Below, in pieces: positions 44,543-55,139 of a stretch of 64,000 bases of DNA. The notes beneath the pieces were generated by a model that searched no databases, was not told the DNA's origin, and saw nothing but the letters and a program-made list of their open reading frames with translations. The stretch is from Cubamyces lactineus (Eukaryota > Basidiomycota > Agaricomycetes > Polyporales > Polyporaceae). Each line of letters opens with the position of its first letter. Position 1 is the first letter of the stretch. Made by a program: the position numbers and the translations under genes. The DNA lies in the NCBI GenBank assembly GCA_022376465.1, contig JACDTU010000005.1, forward strand, positions 112,001 to 176,000. Direction: 5' to 3'.

Positions 44543-45834
44543 ATGGGCAAGCTAAATATCGCGCACCACAAATCCTACCATCCGTACCGGCGGGATAACA
44601 TCGAGCGCGTCCGGCGGGACGAGGAGGAGGCGCGCCTCCGCGAGGCCGTCGAGGAGGGACGCATGATGCTCGCCGTAAGTCCGTCATCTCCTACGGCATT
44701 CGCTATGAAGGCCGGTGGTATGAGAAGGATGCTGACGTGCGGTCTGCGATTTGCGGGGGCTGGAAATGACAGGACTCCGAGGCACGCATGGATCTGCTCA
44801 GGCAGCGTGCAGGATTGAGCGGCAATAAGGGGAAGAAGACCGCGCGCGGTGACGACGGAGACGATTTAGATCTCGGTGGACCGAGTGCATCGTCGTCTTC
44901 TCTGGCAGCAGCTGGTCCTATTGAAAGCAAGACAGAGGTCTCGACGCTTACGACGGCGAATGGACATATCAACTTCTTTGAGGATCTTGAGCGGGTGCGT
45001 CTTTGTTCTGCGGATCCCTGCTTTAGGTATCCTTGTCGTAGCTGAACTGTATGCCGTCGGTCTCAGACGGTCATCCCTGTCCATGGTCCCGGGAGGTCAA
45101 CAAAGGGCCCGAAAGGGGCAGCGAAGGCAGAGGACGAGAAGGGCGTCGCACTCGCACCATCTGCGAAGGATCTCAACCCATGGTACGTCAAGCCGGGCTC
45201 AAAGCGGAACGGCGAAGGTGATGACGCAGTGGAGGAAACGGACGAGGAGAAACGGTATGTGATTGGCTCGGGCTCCTCGAGGGTGCACATGGGAGACGAG
45301 AACCATGACGGGAGAACTGACTGGTACATACGCAGACGACGAGACCTCCAGCGCAAATCAGCGCACGACCCGCTCACGGCGATCAACTCCCAGCTCGCCG
45401 CTCGCGATGCACCATCCTCGTCCTCGTCTCCCTTCGCTTCCGCGCAGAAGCACAGACAACGCGGTCATTTGCCGCCACCCGCTCCCTCGCGGATGCCAGG
45501 TGACGCTAAACCAGAAGTCGCTGCACGTCTTGCGCGAGAATCTTCCGAGCGACAACGCGCGCTGGAACTCATTGCACGGAAGAAGCGTGAAGCCGCGCGG
45601 GGGAGTGAGACCCCCAGCACAGTGCACGGAGGTGAAAACGGTGGCGGTGGAGGGAGATACGGCGGGTATGGAGACGTCTTCAACCGGATGGAGATGGAGG
45701 AGGTGCGGCGGGGGAGAGAGCGGAAACGGGATAAGAAGAGAGACCGAGGCAGGGATCGGGATCGGGAGAGGGCGAATGCAAGTGGAAGCAGCAGAGATTG
45801 GGAGGATAGGCGGCGCTATGGTGGGAGGTGGTGA
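44543..45834 (+). CDS. LENG1-like protein with N-terminal Cir_N domain
   Basis: Exons 44543-44674, 44773-44994, 45067-45254 and 45336-45834 join to 346 residues. The start, MGKLNIAHHKSYHPYRRDNI, then ERVRRDEEEARLRE, is the Cir_N (CBF1-interacting corepressor N-terminal) motif as found in LENG1 and CWC25-like proteins, followed by DSEARMDLLRQRAG. LENG1-type features continue: NFFEDLER-like block, DLNPWYVKPGSK and RRRDLQRKSAHDPLTAIN. The tail is Arg/Asp/Lys-rich (ERKRDKKRDRGRDRDRER), as in splicing-associated proteins. It is nuclear by composition. The last exon could instead splice at 45829 to an exon near 45899; the ending is therefore uncertain. Confidence 0.8.
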
Positions 45835-45899
45835 GTGGCACTTGCATGCACTCGGAGATGAGTGTATGGTGACAGCTAGGCTAATTGGCATACGCAGAC

Positions 45900-48800
45900 G
45901 AGATGGTACTCTGGGACAGCAGAGGAAGCGCGTATCCATCGATGACGGAGACAGTGCATTGCATTGGCCAGAGGTAAGTCGGATTGCCTCTTTCGCGGAC
46001 CAACAGGAAGTGACTCATATTTTCGTACTGATAGGGACGAGACGGTTCAGAGCTCAGCCGACTTCGAGCCCTCATCGTTGCAGCATCGGCTTCACGTTGG
46101 CCAGTACCTTCTGTTCCCCAGGGAACGTCAACGCTGTTCTCGACGAATCGTCACATGGCCAACTCGTGGCCTATGCGCGACGAGCCCACATAGCCTGATA
46201 GTGAAATGCCGGGCCTCCATCCTCTATCGCCTCCGCGCCACGGGTTCCTTGCCATTCGCTCCCCGCTTCATGAAGCGCTCGACGACGCTCTAGACACACA
46301 ACGATCTCTCCCACCCACGTAGAGAAGATGCGACTCACGACATGTACATCTGCTCGCCGGCACTGTAATAGATCGAATGTGATATGCATCGCGGCAAGAT
46401 CATCGCACTCGCTTCAGGATAGGGCAGTCCAGCCTCCAAGTTTGAACTGCGACTACGACTTGGGAGATGGCGGCGTTAAGCATGAACGCGAGTCGTGAGT
46501 GGTCCTCAGAAGCGATGCGAAACATGCCGCTCTACCACCCGCTGCTGGCAACATCTGACTATCACGCAACTCACAGACGCATGCGTGCGTGGCAAGCCAA
46601 GCATCCTAAACGCAAGCTCTACCGTCCGCAGCCCATTGTCGGAGATGCACGTTGTCTCCAGCAAGGTTGCGTACATTGCATTGCCAAACGTAGGGGAGGG
46701 TGTGCAGAGCGTTCTGCTAGACGTCTTCCGGGCTTACGTGCGTCGTGTGAAGCGTGGAGCAGCACCACCAGCCCTCTTGCCTGCGTCGATCTTCTCACGG
46801 ACGCGGCCGCCGTCCGGTCGCGCAGAGCAACGGGAAATCGATAGTGGCTATAGGCTCTCTAACCCCGGACACGGTCATTGGACCGTCAAAGCATCTTCGC
46901 TGAGTCCAGCTGAACAAATGACGAATGGCAGCCCCGGACACATTTTTCTCAAGTTCTTCTTCTGCCTTGATCTTGGGCCCGTCGTCTTATCATAGGACGA
47001 AACAAAAGAGTTGCACGGTGCTCATCTTGGCACGAGGGTTCCGAACAGAACGCATCCGGACACTGGAATTCTGGGCTTTGGCCTCCAGCTCTCAAGAACT
47101 GACGGTTTTGTCCACGCCCCATCTTATGCCAGCCTTCTGTCCTCTCACGGTGCGCGTCGTAAGCAAACCGTCTCTCGTCGGCGCGGGAGCTGAATGCACC
47201 ACCGTATCGCCCGTTATCAAACCCGGTGTCTGCTCGCGCGATAGTCTGCTATCATGCGCGACCACCGACGCCTTCACGAACGGACAGATGCCAACACGCA
47301 CGCCTACGAATACCGTCACTCTCGGAGGTCGGGGCCGTCCACCCCTCTTGGGATGGCCTGCCAAACTGCCTCTCCAGTCAGGCCACGAACGTTCGCGATG
47401 AGAGGGACGCCGCGATCTGCCAGGTCGACCATCATATCATGTCGGTACCGACGTCAATGCATTTCGTCACCAGCCCTGTACATCAACCCTGATACACTTA
47501 AACTCGGGGAGCTCGTACCGCAACACCGCAGGCAGATGCCACCATCGTCGACGCTGCTGAATTCGTCGCGCCTCAATCGCTAGCAGTATGCGACTTTCGT
47601 CCTCGATCCGTCGACGGCGGCCTCGGGCTATCCAACGCAAGCTTCAAGGTGAGTCTCCTACAGACGTCTCGCATTCTCACTTCTCTGCGTCGGCTCGGCT
47701 CGTCGAAGGACTTCGAGCACGCTCTGCTGGTGCTTCCCTGTACAGTCGCCTTAGCCAGGCGAGGCGTCCGTACCCGAACCTGAAGGTTACTGCGACTTCG
47801 ACCGGAATAGCATGCACACGGCCGCCGCTGCTACGATAGGCCTCTGCCCACCAAAACATCCTCAACAACGTGAACCCGCCCGGTCGAGGCTCAGCCTGAA
47901 GCTCTTGCTCGCACGAACGACATCGCGAAACGGTGAGGCTCGCTTGCTGCATACAGTACGCATCCTCGCTAACGCTCACGCACACCCCCACTTCCCAGCG
48001 CTCGGTCCCCAACGTCATTCCCTCCCACCCGCTTTTATCTCGCCCGTGCCGCCAGTGGCCACTGTCGCGACCGTCGTCGACGATTTGCCGAGGATACCGC
48101 GCGGATGGGCTGTCTGCCGTGACATGCCCAGTCGGCCAGTGGTCAGTATGTAAGTAGCCCGGTAGAATCCCTCTCCGGATTCAGCACACACTCTATTGTC
48201 GACAGCCTCCGCCGGCGAGTCAGTTACGTATGCGGTGTGATACGGCCCTGACCCTGGGCTAGGGTCGCCACTTCACTGTCAGTGTAGGTCCGGGGACCAG
48301 GGCCGCTTGGCGCGCTGGAGGTGGAGAAGCCCCCAGGTGTGGTCATACTGTCCGCATGTGCTTGACGCGTTATGTGCAGGGTCGTAGGCGGGTGGGGGCT
48401 GTGATGCTCCGTGCCAATTCCGCGCGTGCTCGCCGGGCCAGGAGCGGAGGAAGGAGAAGAGTCGCAGGACGGTAGGCTCGGCGGGCCCAACATGCTGCGT
48501 CTCGTCACGGTACCGCTTCGCGTGGGCGCCCGGACCAAAGTAAGAGACAGAACGCTTTCGCCTTCTGCAGCTGTCGAGCTACTCCGGTCACCGTGGGGGA
48601 TACGGCGCTGGCACGCTAGTGGTAGGTATGTATCGTTCGAGTAGGTAAGGGGCGAAGTTGTCGGTCAACACGCTGATGGCACGGGCTCTGAGTGCTTATG
48701 CGGTCTTCAGGACGTAACACTGAGGTGTTCACGATTGGCTTCAATTCAGGAATGGCAGATGTCTGCATCACCGCCCGGGTTCCAGTCAGTGCCGCTGGAC

Positions 48801-49401
48801 GCAGACTGGTAGCGAGGCCGGTCACATCTATCATGGTACGTCCTTCTATCTGCTGATAGTGAGTCAGTGTTCTCATCGCGTCCGTCAGCATCTCGCGTAG
48901 TGTGTCATTCATACTTTTTGACATATACCATCGACGGCCATGTCCGGGTTCAGCACAGAATGTTTGGGGTCCCGCCCGCGGACATGCGCTCCCAGGCTAT
49001 TCTTCACCCTCAGCCCTCTCTATTCTTGGGTACTTCTCACTTCCAGCATTCGGCACCGCGTAGCATACAACATAACGTCTTCTAGCGTCGAACGCTGCTA
49101 TTCAGGGGCAGCGATCATACCCCGCGCGCTATTTTCGACAGCGTTCCGTCGACGGAAGGGTCGAGCTCAATCAAACACGAATGGGGACGTCATCGGGTTT
49201 CTCGCGGGCGGAACATCTGACTGTGCAGCTGCGCTCAATGGGACAAAACGAGTATTCTCGCCGAAGGCCGGGGGCGGGGCCCGCAGTAGAACATTACTGT
49301 AATTTCTCCGCGTTGAGTAGGTGGCGAGTGGTTCTGGAGGAAGTCCGATACAATTTCCCAAGATCCTGTTGCATGTGACTGGTTAGAACGGCGTGAAGAA
49401 G
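45900..49401. other. Intergenic, no supportable gene
   Basis: Open stretches near 47.0-47.7 kb (plus) contain fragments such as DTGILGFGLQLSR and CDFRPRSVDGGLGLSNASFK, which look protein-like but are broken by stops. They may be a decayed gene. Nothing recognisable on the minus strand. Confidence 0.35.
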
Positions 49402-49403
49402 TA
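49402..49403 (+). repeat. TA target duplication, left of the MITE-like element
   Basis: TA directly outside the left inverted terminus, matched at 50320-50321. Confidence 0.7.
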
Positions 49404-49599
49404 CAGTCAACACCCTCTTAACCCATACCTCCCGGGAAATCGGGCAAGGTATGGGTTATCACGGGTTATGGGTTACGAGGAAAGACGCCAAATAAGCGTC
49501 CAAACAGCGCCCGGACATGTTGCATTAAGCGCTCATGTGCTGTACATGGGCGAAACGCGTACAATGCAAGTTCCTAAGACCAAAAGTCCATGAGCGTAG

Positions 49600-50133
49600 T
49601 CTCAACCAAGTTTCTCTGCAACTCAGAGCATGTCTGTCATGCAAATTGGCACAGAACCTCTTCAACCTTGCGCGCAAGGCCATCATCCCGTGTGAAGGCC
49701 GTCTTCAGCTCCAAATCAAGCCTTTCAACAGCCTCCTGATAGTTGGGAGCCCCCTCTAGGGCTGCCAGGACACGCTCCCTCGTCGTCAATCCAAGCCTCA
49801 TCCTCAGCTGAGATTGACGTCTTTGCCACTACGGGCATATACGTATCTTCAGGGTATGACAAATCAAGGACGAAGTGACTTGCTTGGATACCTCGTCGGA
49901 CATTTGTCAGGAAAGTAACGCCAAGTTTAACTTGTACAAAGCTTATTGCCGACCTCCTCGAGCCTCTTCAGCGATTTGGCAGGGCTTTTCCCTTTGTTCG
50001 GTAAAAGGTATCCAACAACCTCCGTTCTGCAGCTGTTTGTCCTGGGTGCACGATCGAGTGATGCCCGTCGTGTGCTGTAAGACGGGCCACAATTAGAGTA
50101 CAGACGCGCATGTGGTACACGCCGACACATCAA
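49600..50133 (-). pseudogene. Decayed coding sequence inside the DNA transposon
   Basis: On the minus strand, protein-like stretches occur in successive frames, separated by stops and frame changes: PGQTAAERRLLDTFYRTKGK near 50.0 kb, SHFVLDLSYPEDTYMPVVAK near 49.85 kb, and NYQEAVERLDLELKTAF then GLARKVEEVLCQFA near 49.7 kb. They do not resemble a DDE transposase that I know. Either a captured host gene or a degenerate element ORF. Confidence 0.4.
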
Positions 50134-50154
50134 CCGCAGTGTCTTACATAAGCC

Positions 50155-50308
50155 AAGTATGGGTTATGGTACCACCCGAAAAGGTATGGGTTATGGGTTA
50201 TGAGAGGATTATGGGTTATGGGGTCGATTTCCCCCTATCCCGACTCGGGAAAGCCGAAATCCTATGGGTTATCACGGTTTATGGGTTAATAGAGGTATGG
50301 GTTAAGAG
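50155..50308 (+). repeat. Subterminal TATGGGTTA repeat array
   Basis: Seven copies of TGGGTTA within about 150 bp at the right end of the DNA transposon; two more at 49448-49475. Likely transposase-binding or structural subterminal repeats. Confidence 0.75.
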
Positions 50309-50488
50309 GGTGTCGACTGTAGTTGAGAGACGGCTAGTCATCTTCTCTGCTGATTGATTGTGAATTTGTTGTTGTCAAGTATACGGTGGGAACAGTGTGG
50401 AAGACGACGAGGTGATAATTAATCACTTAGCTTATATTCTGTATGAGAATACGTACGTAGATCGAGGTGAAGGTCGAGGGTGAGTGGC

Positions 50489-51169
50489 TCAGGTGTGGCA
50501 GCCTCGTTGATCTCCCTGGCCTTCAAGCATTGCATTCAATAGGGTGGTCATGTAGGCGTGGTCAAGCTGTGACGTATCGAGTTCAGCATGTGGGTCAGTT
50601 TGTGGACCCTCGATCACTGGAACCGCATCGTGTTCAGTAGACGACGGTACTGCTCCCGGTTCGGTGATGGACGACCGATCTTGCGCGTGGATGACTGCTG
50701 TACGACCCTTCCGTAGGCCACGTCCAAGGCAAAGCCATAGACGTTTAAGGGTATCCTCGAGAGGGTCAGATCGTTCGTACTCTCGAGCATATTTGAGCAA
50801 CGCATCGACAGCCTGCAGCGACCCGGACGAGGCGAGGTAGAGGGACACCATTCTTTGGGAGTACAACTTCTGGACAGACGCTGCTGAGAAATGTCGTGCG
50901 TATTCGCCCTCGAGGGCCGCATGTCTGATGGGGTTGGCCTGCAACTCTGGATTGCGGAGGGCACGCTGGTAGAGGACGTGCATGAAGACCCAAGCGAACG
51001 ACTCGGCGTCGTGATACGCCGAGGGCCTGAGTTTGTCTGCATCGTCTGGCTTGCCCTTTGGAGAGAGCATGTCCGCCATAACCTTCAAGACAGAGGTTGC
51101 GGCAAAGATCGTCGACCCTTGGCGACATTTCTTGGGCGACATCGGCGTTGTGTTAGTACCCATGAACAT
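50489..51169 (-). pseudogene. FunK1-type protein kinase, C-lobe fragment
   Basis: A single open frame of 226 residues. GSTIFAATSVLKVMADML resembles the activation-segment end of fungal FunK1 kinases, and HDAESFAWVFMHVLYQRAL is the conserved helix F with its Asp. The rest is a helical C-lobe and acidic tail. No N-lobe, lysine, catalytic-loop HRD or DFG motif was found upstream within 1 kb, and the frame begins in the middle of the fold. It is therefore a truncated copy or the last exon of a broken gene. FunK1 kinases are an expanded basidiomycete family of unknown targets. The DNA transposon ends 170 bp downstream. Confidence 0.5.
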
Positions 51170-51689
51170 TCAGATCTGTTGAATGCGCTTGTTAACTCAC
51201 AATCACCGGAGTCGACTCTTCATTTAGGGAACCCATGGCCTCCACCGAGTGGCAGGGGCGCTGCGATGCTGGCATGCGGTGCACAACCCGCACCGTTCTT
51301 TCTACAGCCTCTTGAGGCTCGCGGTAGAGGCATTACATACTAGCACCTCGGGCGTCTCGGCGCGCCGGCCCGAGTCCCGATGTTATTTGTTGCGGAGTTT
51401 TCCTGGCGTCTGGCATCGCGCTTTCGTATTACCACCAGTAAGTACTCAAGATCTATCTGACTGGGACTCAAGTTCGAAAAGAGATGATACGACCACAACC
51501 GACAAAGCTGCAAGAATGGTAATACTTACTTTCTTCACTTTACATGGATGTTCGTACAAGAATGCCCACATCACATACAATGGATCAAGTACATCATATA
51601 TCGTCAAGCGTCGTCTCGAGTCTGCATACATTCCGAGCCAGGGCGGATGCCCACGTATGTAAAGCTACTCAGTCAAGTTCTATGGAGCT

Positions 51690-52358
51690 TCAAGTGTAGT
51701 GGATAAGCACGGCGGCAGTACACAAAACCTGCCCGAAAGCCAGACAGGTGAGTCCACCATTCACGACGAGACGAATTGATTTGAACTTGCCTCTCCAGGA
51801 TAGATGTTCGAGCACTGGCTGTCGACATTCGGATTGTTAGCGAGGAGAGTTGACAAGAGGATTCCGGCGTTGTTCGCGATGTCGACGCAGACCTCGTCGG
51901 ACTGCACGACATGGGTGTCCTCGCAGTCTTGTCCCTCGAGACCGAGGCAGATGAGCTGTTGCAAGGAATGATGAGCTGTTTCCCGCGCTGGGGAGAGGCG
52001 GGGAGCAGCTGCTGACCTCTCCAACAGTGAGATTAGTGCACTGGGAGTTAATGATACCAGTGTTCACGCGGGCGAGCTGGTATCTAGCGTAGCATAGCAG
52101 CCTCCGGTAAACCTCGATTCCTGCTACTTGCACCAATGACTCACGTAGACGAGCTAGTCTTCGCAGAGATGATATCGCAGTTATCCCCGGCTTCAACGAC
52201 ATAGTAACGATCGCACTGTGGCGGTGCAGCAACTGTGGGTGTAGCATGACCATAATCAGTATGACTTTGCGACAGGGTGTTCAAGGCTTGGACAACGTAC
52301 CACCTGCCAAAGCGACGGAGGTGAGCGCAGAAAGGACGAAGGCAAGACGGGCGAACAT
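51690..52358 (-). CDS. Secreted two-LysM-domain protein (LysM paralog 2)
   Basis: Exons 52358-52304, 52232-52145, 52083-52017, 51955-51791 and 51728-51690 join to 137 residues. Signal peptide MFARLAFVLSALTSVALA. Module 1 contains CDRYYVVEAGDNCDIIS, then YQLARVNTGIINSQCTN; module 2 contains CEDTHVVQSDEVCVDIA and NNPNVDSQCSNIYPGE. It ends VLCTAAVLIHYT. Exon lengths and phases match paralogs 1 and 3. The last intron must start with GCAAGT rather than GT, because GT at that place is GC here; GC-AG introns are a known minor class. Module 2 has SDEVC where others have GD-C, a change in the first LysM loop. Secreted chitin-binding role inferred from the family. Confidence 0.82.
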
Positions 52359-52455
52359 GTTTGGGAGAATGCGAAAGGTAGCCGGTAAGCTGTTGAAGAC
52401 AACTGTAGGAGAGAAGGGCTCTGGAGCTGGACTCCCTAGACGACAGGCGAGGCTC

Positions 52456-52461
52456 TTTATA
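52456..52461 (-). promoter_or_regulatory. TATA box of LysM paralog 2
   Basis: TATAAA on the minus strand, 98 nt before the ATG. Confidence 0.6.
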
Positions 52462-53150
52462 CTTTCCTGCTCGACATACCACTGCTCCTACACACAGCTC
52501 CGGCCTCTCTCGCAGGGCACATGAGTCGGGTTTGCTTTGTTAGAGTTCCGTTCGACACCTTTACCGGTCACGGTGACTGCAGTCCCGGTGCAAGAGACGT
52601 TCTATGCGACACCGTACTCGGTGTAGAGGCCATCTCTAGCCGCGATGAGGGGCGCCCGGTGAGTGTGCTACGGCTGGATACATGTGCTCCTGAACCCGCG
52701 AACGTGATCCTACAGGTGCCGGACAGACGCCGAGCGAACAAATATGGATGAGCGCCGATTCCGACGGCGAAGCTTATACGAGTACTGACGTCGGGACAGA
52801 CGGTGTTAACCGGTGCGTGGCGGAAGGCCGGCCGTCATAGCTATCGCAGCGGATTGAGCATCCTTGTGAGTGATGCTCAATCACACATACCTACATCCAA
52901 AGTTCGGTCTCGTCCAACCCGACAAAGATCTGGTGCGGGGTGGACGGCCGCCACTGAGGAGGCGCGCCTACAGCGGTATTGCAGTCGATGGAGTACCATA
53001 TGCCGCATCAACGAATCTATGTCGCTTTACTCATGTGATAGATGGAACGGCCTAACCTCTCTGATCCCATACTCTCAGCGATACCCATACAGAAAGCTAA
53101 CTATCAATCCAAGATCCCGATTTCTACGAGCAGCTTCAACGACAAGTCCT

Positions 53151-53843
53151 CTAAGACGAGCTGGAGGTGTACACAAGCTCGGTAGCAGTGCACAGGACCT
53201 GGGAACAATCGTAATGAGCTCGACAGGTTCTCCAACTTAATGGCATATGTCGACGCTCACCTCTCCCGGATAGATGTTCGAGCACTCGCTGTTGACGTTC
53301 GGGTTGTTGGCCAGAAGGATCGCGTCGGTCGTCCCAGCACTGGTGGCGATAGCGTCGCAACTGTCACCGGAGGCGACGACGTGCACGACATCGCAGTCTT
53401 GGCCGATGATCCCGAGGCACAACGGCTGTCAAGACAAAGGCATTATATATGACCACTCTCCCTGCCACTCAACCCTGGAAATCTTACCTCCCCAACCGCC
53501 AGGTTGTCGCAGGCGGCATCGATCTTGTCGGCGTTGACGGTAGCCAGCTGATACCTGGAAAAGCGCGTACGGTGAGCACACGTTCCATGCGTCGTCGCTC
53601 GACGGCATGAAGCTTACGTGGAGGTGTTCGTCTTGGCCGAGATACCATCGCAGGTGTCACCCAAAGAGACGGTGTAGTTACGCGCACAGTTGGGCTCCTG
53701 TGCGTACACTGTTATCGACGTCGGTGGCGACAACACACAAACAGTCAACATTGGAACAAATGAATGAACGTCGGGTGTGTCTCACCACCGCAAGAAGCGA
53801 CGATGGCCAGGATGGCAACAGTGAAGGCGGAGTGGGCGAACAT
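53151..53843 (-). CDS. Secreted two-LysM-domain protein (LysM paralog 3)
   Basis: Exons 53843-53786, 53708-53618, 53554-53488, 53425-53261 and 53198-53151 join to 142 residues. Signal peptide MFAHSAFTVAILAIVASC. Module 1: NCARNYTVSLGDTCDGIS, then YQLATVNADKIDAACDN; module 2: CDVVHVVASGDSCDAIA and NNPNVNSECSNIYPGE; end VLCTATELVYTSSSS. The second acceptor was placed at GATAACAG because it keeps phase 1 as in the other copies. The first donor may lie 3 nt earlier. It sits 0.8 kb from paralog 2 in the same orientation, so the two look like a tandem duplication. Confidence 0.87.
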
Positions 53844-53935
53844 GCTTGGTCGTGAGTGAGGTAGGGGGGGATCAGGCGATGGGATACTCAGGAAGGTCGA
53901 GTACTGAGGACATTGACCCCCTCAACGCACCCCTC

Positions 53936-53941
53936 TTTATA
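53936..53941 (-). promoter_or_regulatory. TATA box of LysM paralog 3
   Basis: TATAAA on the minus strand, 93 nt before the ATG. Confidence 0.6.
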
Positions 53942-55139
53942 CCCTCGACAGCGGCATATTCTATATGCTGCTCACTGCCGCACCCTCTAAGGACACCGTT
54001 ACTCCCATCCCGCTTCCTTGGCCGCTTTCGTGCACGATGACTCGTCGTAGGTGCTTCGCAGAGCCCCAGAAGTCGGGCGAACGCCTGAGCTCATCAGACT
54101 GTCTGACGGAACGCAGCCTCCTGCGCGCTGTCAAATACATACGAGGGCGCGGCGCGTGCGTCGGACGCTGATGCGACGTCCATACAAATCGTCGGTCGCG
54201 CGGGGCTGTGTGAGCGGTCGTCTGTTTTGGGACAACTTGGCCCTGCGCCCTGCGGCGCGCTGTCGCCCAGGGCTTGATGGAGACGCCGCGCAGCGTCGAC
54301 AAGACCGCCCTCGGTACCGAGGCCCACGGTTTCCTCGCATACGTTAAAGGCTGTTTTCTTTCGCAGGAAATGTCACGGCTCTTGTGTACAGGCACACTGT
54401 GCTGTAAACATACGAGAGACACGAGTCCTCTTTGTACCTTGTGCCTCCGTACTGACTCGGAGTTTCACAGGAAGCCCATAACCGGCGGTACTTGTAGAAT
54501 ACAGATGCTACCTCTGCGCGTCATGAGAGGTGCATCTTACCGTCGAAGTAGAGATGGCCGTATGTTCTTCCGGTTTACATATGCTCTCCGGAGCTACTAT
54601 GAGAAACCGTGACAACCGCCGTTCTGATACAGACCGTTAGCTCCCTCGACTCGCCGGTCGTTCAGGCAAAGTACTGCGTGCAGATTCGTACGAGTATCGT
54701 TGACCGTGTACCGGAAGCTTTTACGTGCGGTCACATCATATAACGGTAATTTCGGCGATATTGATAGCCAACCAGGCAGTGGTCTAGAGCGTCTACATCA
54801 TGACCAAGTTTGGAAGGTATGTTCGAGTCAACAACAGTCGTTCCAGTATCCAACCTGTTAGGCCAATACTAGAGCTGTTGACTGTACCGTGCGTTACCGT
54901 CAGGTGTTCCCTTAAATGGACGATTATATTGGGCAAGGGGTTCCTGATCATACCGCCGAGGCGCGTTTGGTCGGCTCGTCCACAGTCCATGGTCATTCGG
55001 TGCAACAGCCCGATCGTGCTGCGCCAGCCTGCGCTTGAGAGCCAAGGGTTACATGAAATCAAAGCATTGGTGGGATATATAGCGTGACTTGGCGTTGTTA
55101 CAATACACGAGAGAAAAGCATAAGCAATACAGAAGAGCC
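53942..55139. other. Intergenic between LysM 3 and GCN2, no supportable gene
   Basis: Short ORFs only, none with a motif. Includes the 3' region of GCN2. Confidence 0.4.

Larger units (their letters stand above)
49404..50319. mobile_element. Non-autonomous Fot1/pogo-like DNA transposon (916 bp)
   Basis: Bounded by inverted repeats of 28 bp with one mismatch: left 49404-49431 begins CAGTCAACACCCTCTTAA, right 50292-50319 is its reverse complement with one G/A change. TA lies outside both ends. A CAGTCAA-type terminus and TA duplication fit Fot1/pogo (Tc1/mariner superfamily). Both subterminal zones carry repeated TATGGGTTA, two copies left and seven right. The interior has no intact transposase. 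Confidence 0.8.

Noticed and set aside
46490..47680. Possible decayed aspartic-protease-like gene
   Set aside because: Pieces such as DTGILGFGLQLSR resemble pepsin-type segments, but no catalytic pair, flaps or joinable exons could be found.
48224..48924. C-terminal part of a membrane protein on the minus strand
   Set aside because: The two neighbouring ORFs do not join by plausible introns and have no membrane segments.
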